DNA from: Pseudomonadota bacterium
GTDB taxonomy: Bacteria; Pseudomonadota; Gammaproteobacteria; Burkholderiales; Burkholderiaceae_B
Direction: 5' to 3'
Length of the DNA stretch: 64,000 nucleotides
Assembly: GCA_023387815.1 (NCBI GenBank)
Contig: JAEWHK010000032.1
Coordinates: forward strand, 4,175 to 68,174
A program made the translations under genes and the position numbers. The notes under the pieces were generated by a model. The model saw only the letters and a program-made list of their open reading frames with translations, was not told the DNA's origin and did no database searches. This document shows, piece by piece, positions 8,127 through 17,086 of this stretch (positions are counted from its first letter, which is position 1; each line of letters starts with the position of its first letter).

Positions 8127-9401
8127 ATGTCGCAAATAATGATTTTATCCATGCTGATCTGCTTCGCCCTGACCATTCCGGTGGCGGTTTCCATCGGCAT
8201 AGCCAGTCTGTTCGGTGTGTATGTCGCAGGGATCAACTGGCTGGTCGTCGCTCAGCAGATTTTTGCAGCCCTGGATAAATTTCCACTGGTTGCCATTCCG
8301 TTTTTCATCCTGGCAGGAAACCTCATGGAAGCCGGGGGCATTTCGGAACGCCTGGTCAATTTTGCGAAAAGTCTGGTAGGGTCGGTTCAGGGTGGCCTGG
8401 CGATGGCCTGCATTATCACATGTATGATATTTGCCGCTGTCGCCGGTTCCAGTGTGGCAACCACCTTCGCTGTAGGTGCCATTCTGATTCCTGCCATGGT
8501 CCGGCACGGCTACCCCAAGCCATTCTCCGCTTCGCTACAGGCAACCGCAGCGGAGCTCGGCGTTATTATTCCGCCATCCATTCCCATGATTCTGTTTGCC
8601 GTCTCGACCGATACCTCTGTCGGCGAACTGTTTATTGGCGGCATCTTTCCCGGAATCCTGATTGCGATTGCACTGATGGCCTACGTCTGGATTTATGCCA
8701 AACGTCATGGCTATGGCAAAGAAGATGGCGTGGGCCGACTCCCGATATTCAAAGCCTTCCGTCAGTCCTTTCTTGCTTTGCTGATGCCTGTCATCATTCT
8801 GGGCGGCATTTATGGCGGTGTCTTCACGCCGACGGAGGCCTCAGTGGTTGCGGTGGTTTATGCGCTTGTCGTGGGCATGCTGATCTATCGGAAAATCTCA
8901 TTCCCGATTCTTACCGAGACCCTGCACCGCACCGTCGTATCAACGGCCATTATCATGTTTGTGATTGCCAACGCCGGTCTTTTCGGATTCCTGCTGAACC
9001 GTGCCGGCGTTCCGAATATGCTGGGTGAATTCCTAAGCCATGTCTTTACCGACAAATTCACTTTTCTGCTGGGCGTCAATGCTGCCCTGTTCATTATCGG
9101 CATGTTTATTGAAACCTCGGCCTCCATCGTGGTTCTGGCGCCGTTACTGCTGCCAGTTGCAATGCAGTTTGGAGTGGATCCCACGCATTTTGGCATTATC
9201 ATGGTGGTAAATCTGGCACTGGGCATGGTTACGCCGCCCTTTGGTGTCAATCTGTTTGCTGCCTGCGCCGTGGCGAAACTGCCGATAGAGCGACTTTTCA
9301 AGTCGCTTATTCCGTTCGTGGGCGTCATTCTGCTCTGCCTGATGCTCATTACCTACGTTCCGTGGATTTCTCTCTATCTGCGCGATCTGGTTTATCGTTG
9401 A
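8127..9401 (+). CDS. TRAP transporter large permease, DctM family
   Basis: A 424-residue protein with about twelve hydrophobic segments, the standard length for the large TRAP subunit that carries the transport path. Family features include PFFILAGNLMEAGGISERLV (about residues 58-77), the glycine-rich AAVAGSSVATTFAVG, and VVNLALGMVTPPFGVNLFAA near the C-terminus. It starts 135 bases after dctQ, a longer gap than is usual in TRAP operons; that gap holds no gene I can support. The following 237 bases before ruvB also contain no convincing gene. Confidence 0.92.
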   Translation: MSQIMILSMLICFALTIPVAVSIGIASLFGVYVAGINWLVVAQQIFAALDKFPLVAIPFFILAGNLMEAGGISERLVNFAKSLVGSVQGGLAMACIITCMIFAAVAGSSVATTFAVGAILIPAMVRHGYPKPFSASLQATAAELGVIIPPSIPMILFAVSTDTSVGELFIGGIFPGILIAIALMAYVWIYAKRHGYGKEDGVGRLPIFKAFRQSFLALLMPVIILGGIYGGVFTPTEASVVAVVYALVVGMLIYRKISFPILTETLHRTVVSTAIIMFVIANAGLFGFLLNRAGVPNMLGEFLSHVFTDKFTFLLGVNAALFIIGMFIETSASIVVLAPLLLPVAMQFGVDPTHFGIIMVVNLALGMVTPPFGVNLFAACAVAKLPIERLFKSLIPFVGVILLCLMLITYVPWISLYLRDLVYR

Positions 9402-9638
9402 GGGCTGACTGTGACTGTGTACCTTCGGCCTGCAGGCGAAGCGCCGGATTCGGTCGGCGATGGAAGCTGGCGATATCCAGAAAAATCAGACCCGCTATGA
9501 AAATGAGTGCAAACAGGATGCGGGCTACGCAGAAAACATCGACCCCGTGAAGGCGTGGTCATGTAGGAATGAGCGTCAATGGACGTTTCAGGTAAAATAG
9601 CATCAGACCCTCACTCCTGAAGAAGATACACCTGCCCT

Positions 9639-10691
9639 ATGGCTATTCACAATGACGCGCTTGCCAGCGCTGCTCCACGGCTGGTTTCTGCGGAAACCAT
9701 GACACCCAACGAAGAGTCCATTGAACGCGCTCTGCGCCCGAAAGCACTGGACGAATATGTGGGGCAGGTACGCGTGCGCGAGCAACTGGAGATCTTTATT
9801 TCAGCTGCGCGCATGCGCCAGGAAGCGCTTGATCACGTACTGCTCTTTGGCCCGCCCGGCCTGGGCAAAACTACCCTGGCGCACATTATTGCGCGGGAAA
9901 TGGGTTCGCAATTAAGACAGACGTCCGGCCCGGTACTTGAAAGACCCGGTGATCTGGCAGCCATGCTGACCAACCTGGAAAAGAACGATGTGCTGTTTAT
10001 TGACGAGATCCATCGTCTGTCCCCGGTAGTAGAGGAAATTCTTTATCCGGCACTGGAAGACTTCCAGATCGACATCATGATTGGCGAAGGCCCCGCCGCC
10101 CGCAGCGTCAAAATAGATCTGCAACCCTTCACATTGGTGGGTGCCACAACCCGTGCGGGCATGCTGACCAATCCGCTACGTGACCGTTTCGGCATCGTCT
10201 CGCGGCTGGAGTTCTACAACACTGAAGAACTGTCGCGTATCGTCACGCGCAGTGCCCATTTGCTCAACGCCGGCATCACGCCCGAAGGGGCGCAGGAAAT
10301 CGCCCGCCGCTCCCGTGGCACCCCCCGCATTGTCAACCGCCTTCTGCGGCGTGTTCGTGATTATGCCGATGTCCGCTCCAATGGCGTCATCGATAATGAG
10401 GCGGCCAGTGCCGCGCTGGCCATGCTGGATGTGGACCCCATGGGGCTGGATCTGATGGACCGCAAGATTCTGGAAACCATCGTGCACAAATTCGATGGCG
10501 GCCCGGTGGGCATCGACAATCTGTCTGCCGCTGTCGGTGAAGAACGGGACACGATAGAGGACGTCATTGAACCGTATCTGATTCAGCAAGGATACATACA
10601 GCGTACATCCAAGGGTCGCGTTGCAACGCTTTCCACCTGGCAGCACCTGGGCTGCACGCCACCTGAAGGGCCGAATAAAGCGCTGTTCTGA
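9639..10691 (+). CDS. ruvB: Holliday junction branch migration ATPase RuvB
   Basis: A 350-residue AAA+ motor that drives branch migration with RuvA. The early segment [15 protein letters not shown] is conserved. Walker A is [12 protein letters not shown] at about residues 70-81, Walker B is LFIDEIHRL, and the C-terminal winged helix ends near the arginine-rich [20 protein letters not shown] -10-like element lies about 45 bases upstream, so it probably has its own promoter, which fits its separation from ruvA by the TRAP operon. It converges on the AraC-type gene. Confidence 0.96.
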   Translation: MAIHNDALASAAPRLVSAETMTPNEESIERALRPKALDEYVGQVRVREQLEIFISAARMRQEALDHVLLFGPPGLGKTTLAHIIAREMGSQLRQTSGPVLERPGDLAAMLTNLEKNDVLFIDEIHRLSPVVEEILYPALEDFQIDIMIGEGPAARSVKIDLQPFTLVGATTRAGMLTNPLRDRFGIVSRLEFYNTEELSRIVTRSAHLLNAGITPEGAQEIARRSRGTPRIVNRLLRRVRDYADVRSNGVIDNEAASAALAMLDVDPMGLDLMDRKILETIVHKFDGGPVGIDNLSAAVGEERDTIEDVIEPYLIQQGYIQRTSKGRVATLSTWQHLGCTPPEGPNKALF

Positions 10692-10719
10692 ACAAACAGG
10701 AAGTACTGGGCGCCCTCAA

Positions 10720-11673
10720 CTACCGTGGCTGATGATGTCGCGGACTCACGCCAAAGCGCTTTCGGAATGCCGCAGAAAAATTGCTGCTGTGTCGATACCC
10801 GGCAAGCAGTGCGACTTTTTCGATAGACTCGCCCTGCTCCAGATAGCGTTGCGCCACCTGCAGTCGATACTCTCGGATGCATGCCATAATGGAGGTGTTA
10901 AATTTCAGGTGAAATTTTTTCCTGAGCGCACTTTCACCCATCTCTGCAAACTGTGACAATGACTCCATGGTATGAGGCTGCCAGGGGTTTCGATAAATAT
11001 ACTCGCGCAGTGCACTCAGACGTTCGTGATCCCGGCGAGTCAGTCTGTCATTGCTGTGCCAGTCATGTGAACCATCCGCCACCGCTCTGACACGGGCCAG
11101 CAATTGCAGCCCCAATGCCTCGTAAACCAGACCGCCGACACTTTCATCCTGCGCCAGTTGCAGCTGCAGCCTTACGCTTTCAAGAAAGGCATTGTCCTGC
11201 GCAGCGATTGAGAACGTGGGTGGGGCGGCCTCCAGAACTGGCTGCAGTTTATCGGTGAATGGCGAGTTGTCCACTTCCCGATTATCAACCACCACATCCA
11301 GTGCTGCCAGCCGCGTGCCGGGCAGATAATGGGTCTGCATGCGCTCATTATGATAGCGGGTATTGATTCCACAAGCCGGCCCTACGGTCTGCAATGGAGA
11401 GCGTTCCATGCCAATTCGCAACTGTCCATTGAGCAGCATCGCAAACGAATATGCATCGTGCAGATGTGAATGTGCATAGTAAGGGACCAGAAAATGGATA
11501 TCTGTGTGCAGCAGCGTCACACCCTTGCACAGGGTGTGCTCATGTACATGGCCGTAAGCCAGCGTCTCCTGATGGCGAGTGGGATCCTGCACGATGGCAT
11601 CGGGCAGACAATGTGTGACGCCGTACTGCTCGCCATACTGGACAAAATCCTCGTAGGTAAACGCTCTGGTCAT
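10720..11673 (-). CDS. AraC-family transcriptional regulator beside siderophore receptor
   Basis: A 317-residue regulator. The C-terminal DNA-binding domain contains two helix-turn-helix units: MESLSQFAEMGESALRKKFH and EKVALLAGYRHSSNFSAAFR followed by KRFGVSP, the AraC signature. The N-terminal part has no recognised ligand domain but places the protein in the PchR-like length class. It is divergent from the TonB-dependent receptor gene across 410 bases of structured DNA, the usual layout for an AraC regulator that uses an iron-siderophore as coactivator. That role is inference. A tandem 14-bp repeat begins 18 bases upstream of its start. Confidence 0.85.
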   Translation of the reverse strand: MTRAFTYEDFVQYGEQYGVTHCLPDAIVQDPTRHQETLAYGHVHEHTLCKGVTLLHTDIHFLVPYYAHSHLHDAYSFAMLLNGQLRIGMERSPLQTVGPACGINTRYHNERMQTHYLPGTRLAALDVVVDNREVDNSPFTDKLQPVLEAAPPTFSIAAQDNAFLESVRLQLQLAQDESVGGLVYEALGLQLLARVRAVADGSHDWHSNDRLTRRDHERLSALREYIYRNPWQPHTMESLSQFAEMGESALRKKFHLKFNTSIMACIREYRLQVAQRYLEQGESIEKVALLAGYRHSSNFSAAFRKRFGVSPRHHQPR

Positions 11674-11690
11674 AAATAACTTGTTCAGGA

Positions 11691-11780
11691 AGATCTGATT
11701 AACGGAATCTGATTAATGGTTAACGAAATCGGATCAATGAAATCTGGTTAATGAAATCCAATTAATGAAATCTGATCACA
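11691..11780. repeat. Imperfect 14-bp tandem repeat upstream of the AraC-type gene
   Basis: About six copies of a 14-bp unit close to GAAATCTGATTAAT: 11691-11704, 11705-11718, then after a six-base insert 11725-11738, 11739-11752, 11753-11766 and 11767-11780. Units differ at two to five positions. The array covers the presumed promoter and leader of the regulator gene. It may be a set of operator half-sites or a slipped-strand expansion. The rest of the 410-base intergenic region (11674-12083) holds the palindromes and Fur-like site listed separately. Confidence 0.75.
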
Positions 11781-11980
11781 GGCTTCGGGCCAAAGTGATC
11801 TGGCTAAAAGAACCGGATCGCGAGAATCCGGCCCGCTGAGTTCAAATAAAAAACTCGTGCCGGTTAACAAGGCAACAGGCGGCAACATCAGGTGGCAAAT
11901 GTGCAAACAGACCGAGACAACAGCATTTGGACAGCACTGGCATTTGGACAGATTTGCAACATAACACCTGTGATTTTTGG

Positions 11981-12000
11981 CATATTTCATATGAAATATG
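11981..12000. promoter_or_regulatory. 20-bp perfect palindrome, candidate operator
   Basis: CATATTTCATATGAAATATG is its own reverse complement over all 20 bases. It lies 84-103 bases upstream of the receptor gene start, just upstream of a second palindrome and a Fur-like box. Perfect symmetry of this length suggests a binding site for a dimeric regulator. AraC proteins usually bind direct repeats, so the partner is uncertain. Confidence 0.6.
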
Positions 12001-12002
12001 AC

Positions 12003-12016
12003 ATTATTGCAATAAT
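12003..12016. promoter_or_regulatory. 14-bp perfect palindrome, candidate operator
   Basis: ATTATTGCAATAAT is self-complementary and begins only two bases after the 20-bp palindrome. The centre-to-centre distance is 19 bases, close to two helical turns, which would put both sites on the same face of the DNA. Confidence 0.5.
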
Positions 12017-12025
12017 TTGTGCATT

Positions 12026-12044
12026 ATAAATAATAATCATTCCT
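12026..12044 (+). promoter_or_regulatory. Fur-box-like site upstream of siderophore receptor
   Basis: Aligned to the 19-bp Fur consensus GATAATGATAATCATTATC this stretch matches 12 positions, including the unbroken AATCATT core at 12035-12041. It ends 39 bases before the receptor start codon, where Fur-iron(II) would block transcription. The gene type makes iron repression expected. Confidence 0.6.
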
Positions 12045-12083
12045 ATTTGTGTTGCACATTGATTTTAAGGACTTTTTTCCATC

Positions 12084-14252
12084 ATGACCCCGTCCACGGT
12101 TCGCACTCCTGCGGTCCCCAGAATTTTATACGTTGCCGTACTCGCCCTGCTTTCTGCTACCGGTGCACACGCCCAGACGCAGACTGAGCAGGATCAGTCT
12201 AATACCACGCCTGTTACGCAACTTGGCATTATTCGTGCCACCAGCGATGCCACATCCACAGAACCGACTATCGGCTTCCAGTCAACGGTCAGCCGCGCAG
12301 CCAGCCGGGCCGATATGGAGTGGAATGAAACGCCTCATTCAGTGTCTTCCCTTACACGGGATCGCATCGACGGGATTGGCGCGACAACGGGTACGGATGC
12401 CTTGCGCTATACGCCTGGTGCGTTTACCGGACTGGTGGGTGCCGCCACACGTTACGATTACATCAGTCTTCGTGGCTTCAACGAAAACAGCACGGACAAC
12501 CTGAATCTGGACGGTCAGAAAGTCCTGAGCGATTCGGGCGCCTACAGTTCTGTACAAATTGATCCGTTTTCCCTTGAGCGCATCGACGTCTATCGCGGCC
12601 CTACCAGCGTGCTGTATGGCCGCAATTCACCAGGCGGTCTTGTTTCCTACAGTTCCAAGCGCCCTCTGGATGAGCCCTATCACGAAATCATCGGCGGAAT
12701 CGGCAATAACGGCCAGCGAATTCTGGGCTTTGACACCACAGGTCCGATTGACAAGGACGGCAATGCCGCGTACCGCATTGTTGGGATCACGCGCAACAGC
12801 GAAACGCAATTTGTGAATAATCGCGTAGAACGATATATGATTGCGCCCTCGCTCAAATTCAGACTGGGTGAAAACAGTCGTCTGCTGCTTCAGGGCTACT
12901 TCCAGAAGGACCCCAGCACGGGCTTTCATAGCGGATATCCCGCAGACGCCACCATCAATACCGATCACAATGGCCGTCGCATTTCGCCAAACTTTTCGGA
13001 TGACGACGAAGGCGGAAAATTCAGTCGCACGCTGTCCATGCTGGGCTATCAGTTCGAACATGACTTTACGCCGAACCTGACCTTCAAAAACTCCTTCCGC
13101 ATGACCAGCCTGAAGTCCAAAATGGCTCAGTTCTATGGCTATGGCTGGTATGACGAAAATTCCCTGAACCGCTATTACGCCGGCGGGTATGAAGAGCTCG
13201 AGGCCTATCAGTTTGATACGTCCCTGACCGGCGTTTTTCATACGGGCGCTGCATCACATGAAGTGATTGCCGGCTTTGATTATCAGGATCGTAATACCAG
13301 CGGCCAATGGGATGCAGGGATGGCCAATCCGCTTGATGCGTTTGATCCCGTCTATGGCAATCCTGGTCTGAATATTTATTACAACGAACCGTTTGACCGC
13401 AAGCTGGAACAGTTTGGTCTGTATCTGCAGGACACCGTGCGGTATCGCGGCCTGACCGGTCTCTTCAGCATTCGCCATGATGTGGTAAATCTTGACAATC
13501 GTAATCCGCTGCTGGGTACCAAATCGGGTTATAAAGGCAACAAAACCACTTACCGCGCAGGCCTGAGCTATGCGCTGGGCTACGGCATTTCTCCGTATGC
13601 CAGCTACAGCGAATCGTTCAATCCTAACGGCTATACCGATGTGAATGGTCAGGTACTGCCGCCCACCGAAGCACGTCAATACGAAGTGGGTGTGAAATAC
13701 CAGCCCAGCGAGCATGTCATGCTGTCTGCAGCCTACTACGATCTGAAACAGGAAAATGTGGCAGCCCGTGAATCGTCAGCCACAACCTGGTACGTACCCC
13801 TGGGTGTGGTGCGCGCGCGCGGTATCGAACTGGAAGCCAATGCGAATGTTACGGATAACCTGACTGTGACTGCCAGCTACACCATGAATAACATGAAGCT
13901 GGAGAAAGGCGACAACGCCGGCAATCGACCGTTCCAGGCGCCCAAACAGATGGCCAGCGTATGGGGCCGCTACGGCTTTAACAATGGACTGGCACTGTCT
14001 GCCGGTGTTCGCTACGTTGGTAAAAGCTGGGCAGACAACGAGAATACCGTTGAAGTACCTGCCTACACGCTCGTTGATGTGGGCGCCGAGTATGACATGG
14101 GTCGACTGAACTCAAATCTGAAAGGCTCATCCGTACGTCTGAATGTGAATAATCTCACGAACAAAACCTACGTTGCGTCATGCGCGACAACGAATTACTG
14201 CTACTATGGCGAGAAGCGCAATATTATGGCGACCTTCAGCTATAAATGGTAA
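12084..14252 (+). CDS. TonB-dependent siderophore receptor (hydroxamate/FhuA-FhuE-FoxA type)
   Basis: A 722-residue outer-membrane receptor. The signal peptide ends near GAHAQTQT, at about residue 32. The plug domain starts around residue 80 (ETPHSVSSLTRDRIDGIGAT) and holds YISLRGFNE and RIDVYRGPTSVLYGRNSPGG, standard plug motifs. The rest is a 22-strand-type barrel ending FSYKW, with the terminal aromatic needed for BAM recognition. The space before the plug is too short for an N-terminal signalling domain, so it does not work through a sigma/anti-sigma pair. The FhuF-type reductase overlapping its 3' end suggests a hydroxamate siderophore, by inference. Confidence 0.92.
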   Translation: MTPSTVRTPAVPRILYVAVLALLSATGAHAQTQTEQDQSNTTPVTQLGIIRATSDATSTEPTIGFQSTVSRAASRADMEWNETPHSVSSLTRDRIDGIGATTGTDALRYTPGAFTGLVGAATRYDYISLRGFNENSTDNLNLDGQKVLSDSGAYSSVQIDPFSLERIDVYRGPTSVLYGRNSPGGLVSYSSKRPLDEPYHEIIGGIGNNGQRILGFDTTGPIDKDGNAAYRIVGITRNSETQFVNNRVERYMIAPSLKFRLGENSRLLLQGYFQKDPSTGFHSGYPADATINTDHNGRRISPNFSDDDEGGKFSRTLSMLGYQFEHDFTPNLTFKNSFRMTSLKSKMAQFYGYGWYDENSLNRYYAGGYEELEAYQFDTSLTGVFHTGAASHEVIAGFDYQDRNTSGQWDAGMANPLDAFDPVYGNPGLNIYYNEPFDRKLEQFGLYLQDTVRYRGLTGLFSIRHDVVNLDNRNPLLGTKSGYKGNKTTYRAGLSYALGYGISPYASYSESFNPNGYTDVNGQVLPPTEARQYEVGVKYQPSEHVMLSAAYYDLKQENVAARESSATTWYVPLGVVRARGIELEANANVTDNLTVTASYTMNNMKLEKGDNAGNRPFQAPKQMASVWGRYGFNNGLALSAGVRYVGKSWADNENTVEVPAYTLVDVGAEYDMGRLNSNLKGSSVRLNVNNLTNKTYVASCATTNYCYYGEKRNIMATFSYKW

Positions 14253-15118
14253 TTCAGCAAGATATTCCCCTCTTCGAACAAATGCAACAGGCGCTCCGGC
14301 GCCTGTTGCCGGTTTCAACGGTTCCTTTTCAGTCACCTGCCGCCCAGACTTTCGGGCAGGTCCGACCAGAAGCATTACGTCTGTTATATGACGATGTGGT
14401 CAGACTGCATCCCGAAGCCGGCCGTCACTACTGGAACGCCCACACCTGGCGTACCAGTATGTGGGTGCCTGTCTACTGTACGATTCTTGCCTTTGAACAT
14501 TTTCATTGCATGGTCGATGTCCGGCAGATGCAGGTGCTCTACGCCGATGGCCTCGCCAAAGAGATATTTGTTCCTGCCGAAGCGATCTCGCAAGGCATTT
14601 CAGATGAAATAGTGCCTGCCAGAGCGTTGTCAGAAGCGTTGGATAACATACGTGCTGCCCTGAGCTGCATTACACCTGTACCGCCAAAGCTCGCCGGCAG
14701 ACATACGGCCGATAGCATTCTTGCCGCGTTGCTGCTGTATTATCACGACTTGTCTGAATATGACAATCAGCATATCCGCCAGCGGGGCGAATGCTGGCTC
14801 AACGCTATGGGCCTGTCCGAGGAAAGCGGTTATCTGGATATTGATATGAGCAGCTACGGCCTGCCTGACCGGATTGCATTGAACCGTCGCGTGTGCTGCC
14901 AGTATTTCCGCTGTGCCAATGCGGTCCTATGCAGCAACTGCCCCAAAATTCCAATGGAAAAGCGCCTGCCATTACTGGCGCAGGGCTGGGCCGAACATGA
15001 TAGGGCACATGCCGATGCGGATGCCAATGCCGATGCCGATGCTGATGCAAAAGCACAGACGCAGACACACGATAAAACAAACGCTGACGCTGAGGTGCAC
15101 TCAGCGGAAAAAGCCTGA
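14246..15118 (+). CDS. fhuF: FhuF-type siderophore-iron reductase
   Basis: A 290-residue protein that starts inside the last codons of the receptor gene (overlap of 7 bases), so the two are probably translationally coupled. The C-terminal cysteine pattern RRVCCQYFRCANAVLCSNC is the CC-x10-C-x2-C motif that binds the [2Fe-2S] cluster of FhuF, which reduces iron(III) hydroxamate siderophores in the cytoplasm. After the cluster comes a low-complexity tail of Asp-Ala units and Gln-Thr residues, absent from E. coli FhuF. A strong hairpin lies at 14284-14309 within codons 13-22. Confidence 0.85.
   Translation: MVIQQDIPLFEQMQQALRRLLPVSTVPFQSPAAQTFGQVRPEALRLLYDDVVRLHPEAGRHYWNAHTWRTSMWVPVYCTILAFEHFHCMVDVRQMQVLYADGLAKEIFVPAEAISQGISDEIVPARALSEALDNIRAALSCITPVPPKLAGRHTADSILAALLLYYHDLSEYDNQHIRQRGECWLNAMGLSEESGYLDIDMSSYGLPDRIALNRRVCCQYFRCANAVLCSNCPKIPMEKRLPLLAQGWAEHDRAHADADANADADADAKAQTQTHDKTNADAEVHSAEKA
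14284..14309 (+). promoter_or_regulatory. Strong hairpin in the 5' coding region of the FhuF-type gene
   Basis: Eleven bases at 14284-14294 (GCAACAGGCGC) are perfectly complementary to 14299-14309 (GCGCCTGTTGC), with a TCCG loop. The stem is 32 bases after the receptor stop codon. It could limit read-through or translation of the reductase, or protect the 3' end of the receptor mRNA. No clean T-run follows. Confidence 0.55.
15011..15046 (+). repeat. Hexanucleotide repeat (GCCGAT) encoding Ala-Asp units in the FhuF tail
   Basis: Six in-frame hexamers close to GCCGAT encode alternating Ala and Asp or Asn after the iron-sulfur motif. Changes in copy number would lengthen or shorten the tail without a frameshift. 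Confidence 0.8.
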
Positions 15119-15124
15119 TCGGCC

Positions 15125-16957
15125 TTAGTGATCCAGCTCGTCAAGAAAAGACAGAATGGCACTGCCATAGGTATCCAGCTTGTGCTGACCCACACCATTG
15201 ACCATCGACAGATCGCCCAGCGTTGATGGTTCAAGCTCGGCAATCTCTGCCAGCGTGTCATCCTTGAAAATCACATAGGCCGGCACGCCATGTTCTTTGG
15301 CAATCTCGCGCCGCCACTGCCGCAGGCTTTCAAAACGCCGCTGGGCGGGTGCTGACAGGTGACGGGTTTCGCGCTTGCCTTTGGGCATAATGTTGCGCGA
15401 ACGCGCTGCAGCGCGGGCTGATTCCTTGCGCATCATCAGGACTTCTTCCCCTTTGAGCACAGCCCGGCTTTTTTCGGTCAGTGCCAGCGTTCCATAACCG
15501 TCGCCATCCACCGTCACCACATTCGCAGCCAGCAGCTGTCGCAATACACTGCGCCAGCCCTGATCGGAAATATCCTGACCAACACCAAAGACCGAAAGTG
15601 TGTCATGCGAATGCTGCACCACTTTTTCCGTACGTTTTCCTCGCAGGATATCAATCAGATGCCCCGCGCCATAACGCTGATCGCGTTCCCGATGCAGACG
15701 GTAAATGGCAGACAATATCTTCTGGGCAGCCACGGTACCATCCCAGGTTTGCGGTGGCGTCAGGCATACATCGCAATTGCCACAGGGTCCGGACTCCTGG
15801 CCAAAATAGGCAAGCAGCCGGGTGCGGCGACACTGCACGGTTTCACACAGGGCAAGCATGGCATCAAGCTGCGCACTGGAGCGTCGCTTGAAAAACTCAT
15901 CGCCCGCAGAATCATCGATCATTTTGCGCTGTTGCACCACGTCCTGCAGCCCGTATGCCATCCACGCTGTCGCCGGCAGCCCGTCGCGTCCTGCCCTGCC
16001 GGTTTCCTGATAATAGCCTTCCACCGATTTGGGCAGATCAATATGCGCCACAAAGCGCACATCGGGCTTGTTGATGCCCATGCCAAATGCAATAGTCGCT
16101 ACCATGACCACTCCGTCGTCCCGCAGAAAACGGGCCTGACGCTGCGCACGCAGTTCTGCAGGCAGCCCGGCGTGATACGCCATTGCATCAATCCCTTCAC
16201 GACAGAGGAATTCAGCAGTGTCTTCCGTTTTATTGCGCGACAGGCAATATACGATGCCCGAATCACCCGCATGCTCTTCGCGAATAAAGCTCAGCAGCTG
16301 GCGACGCACATCGTTTTTTTCGACAATCACATAGCGAATATTGGGCCGATCAAATCCGGCAACAAAATGCCGGGCCTGGGTCAGCCCCAGACGCTGGGCA
16401 ATTTCGTCGCGCGTTTGTGGCGTGGCTGTGGCAGTGAGCGCGATCCGCGGCACATCGGGCCACTGCTCATGCAGGCGAGACAGTCCCAGATACTCAGGAC
16501 GAAAATCATGCCCCCACTGCGAGACGCAGTGCGCTTCATCAATGGCAAAAAGCGCAATACGTCCCCTTTCCAGCAAACGCATGCAGCGATCGGTCAGGAG
16601 GCGTTCGGGCGCGACATACAGAAAGTCCAGTTCACCGCGAATAAACGCGTTTTCGACTTCACGAATATCTTCCCATTCCTGACTTGAATTCAGAAATGCA
16701 GCGCTCACCCCGAGTTCGCGCAGTGCATCCACCTGATCCTGCATCAGCGCGATCAGTGGAGACACAACGATGGCCGTGCCAGGACGAACCAGCGCAGGCA
16801 CCTGATAGCATAGCGATTTGCCAGCCCCTGTAGGCATCAGGACCAGTGCATCATTGCCCGCAATGAGGTGCTCAACAATAGCCTGCTGTTCGCCACGAAA
16901 GGATTCGTAACCAAAAACACGTTTCAGGACAGACAGCGGGGAGGAAGAATCAGACAC
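15125..16957 (-). CDS. recQ: ATP-dependent DNA helicase RecQ
   Basis: A 610-residue 3'-5' superfamily 2 helicase acting in recombination and fork repair. Walker A MPTGAGKSLCYQVPALV is at about residues 40-56, and the box IDEAHCVSQWGHDFRPEYL is the DEAH motif plus the RecQ aromatic-rich loop. GMGINKPDVRFVAHIDLPKS and YQETGRAGRDG are motifs V and VI. Zinc ligands occur in CRRTRLLAYFGQESGPCGNC, and the C-terminus carries an HRDC domain. The start codon is GTG. It converges with the FhuF-type gene, leaving six bases between the stops. Confidence 0.96.
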   Translation of the reverse strand: MSDSSSPLSVLKRVFGYESFRGEQQAIVEHLIAGNDALVLMPTGAGKSLCYQVPALVRPGTAIVVSPLIALMQDQVDALRELGVSAAFLNSSQEWEDIREVENAFIRGELDFLYVAPERLLTDRCMRLLERGRIALFAIDEAHCVSQWGHDFRPEYLGLSRLHEQWPDVPRIALTATATPQTRDEIAQRLGLTQARHFVAGFDRPNIRYVIVEKNDVRRQLLSFIREEHAGDSGIVYCLSRNKTEDTAEFLCREGIDAMAYHAGLPAELRAQRQARFLRDDGVVMVATIAFGMGINKPDVRFVAHIDLPKSVEGYYQETGRAGRDGLPATAWMAYGLQDVVQQRKMIDDSAGDEFFKRRSSAQLDAMLALCETVQCRRTRLLAYFGQESGPCGNCDVCLTPPQTWDGTVAAQKILSAIYRLHRERDQRYGAGHLIDILRGKRTEKVVQHSHDTLSVFGVGQDISDQGWRSVLRQLLAANVVTVDGDGYGTLALTEKSRAVLKGEEVLMMRKESARAAARSRNIMPKGKRETRHLSAPAQRRFESLRQWRREIAKEHGVPAYVIFKDDTLAEIAELEPSTLGDLSMVNGVGQHKLDTYGSAILSFLDELDH

Positions 16958-17054
16958 TGGAAATCGGGGACTAATAGTAAAGCCGGTAATTAACTGACAA
17001 GGTTAAAGCCGCAACAATACCGGGAGCATCGTCGGGCGTAAGGAGAAAAACCAT

Positions 17055-17060
17055 TATAAT
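17055..17060 (+). promoter_or_regulatory. TATAAT -10 element of the secreted protein-thiOSG unit
   Basis: A perfect TATAAT lies 26 bases before the ATG at 17087, with GGAG in between as ribosome-binding site. No good -35 hexamer is found at standard spacing. I see no TPP riboswitch signature (the conserved CTGAGA core is absent), although thiamine genes follow. Confidence 0.5.
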
Positions 17061-17086
17061 CCCTATATCGTTACGGAGAGTTCGAT

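Noticed and set aside
9402..9638. A hydrophobic open frame on the minus strand between dctM and ruvB that could encode a small membrane protein
   Set aside because: It has no usable start codon before the hydrophobic stretch and no ribosome-binding site; an upstream stop closes it. It may be a chance frame or remnant.
14809..15120. Possible separate small protein from the repetitive region at the end of the FhuF-type gene
   Set aside because: The alternative frames arise from the hexamer repeat itself and overlap the well-supported FhuF frame.
16981..17086. Possible TPP riboswitch before the thiamine genes
   Set aside because: The conserved CTGAGA core and the paired P1-P5 elements are not present, and the secreted protein gene comes first.
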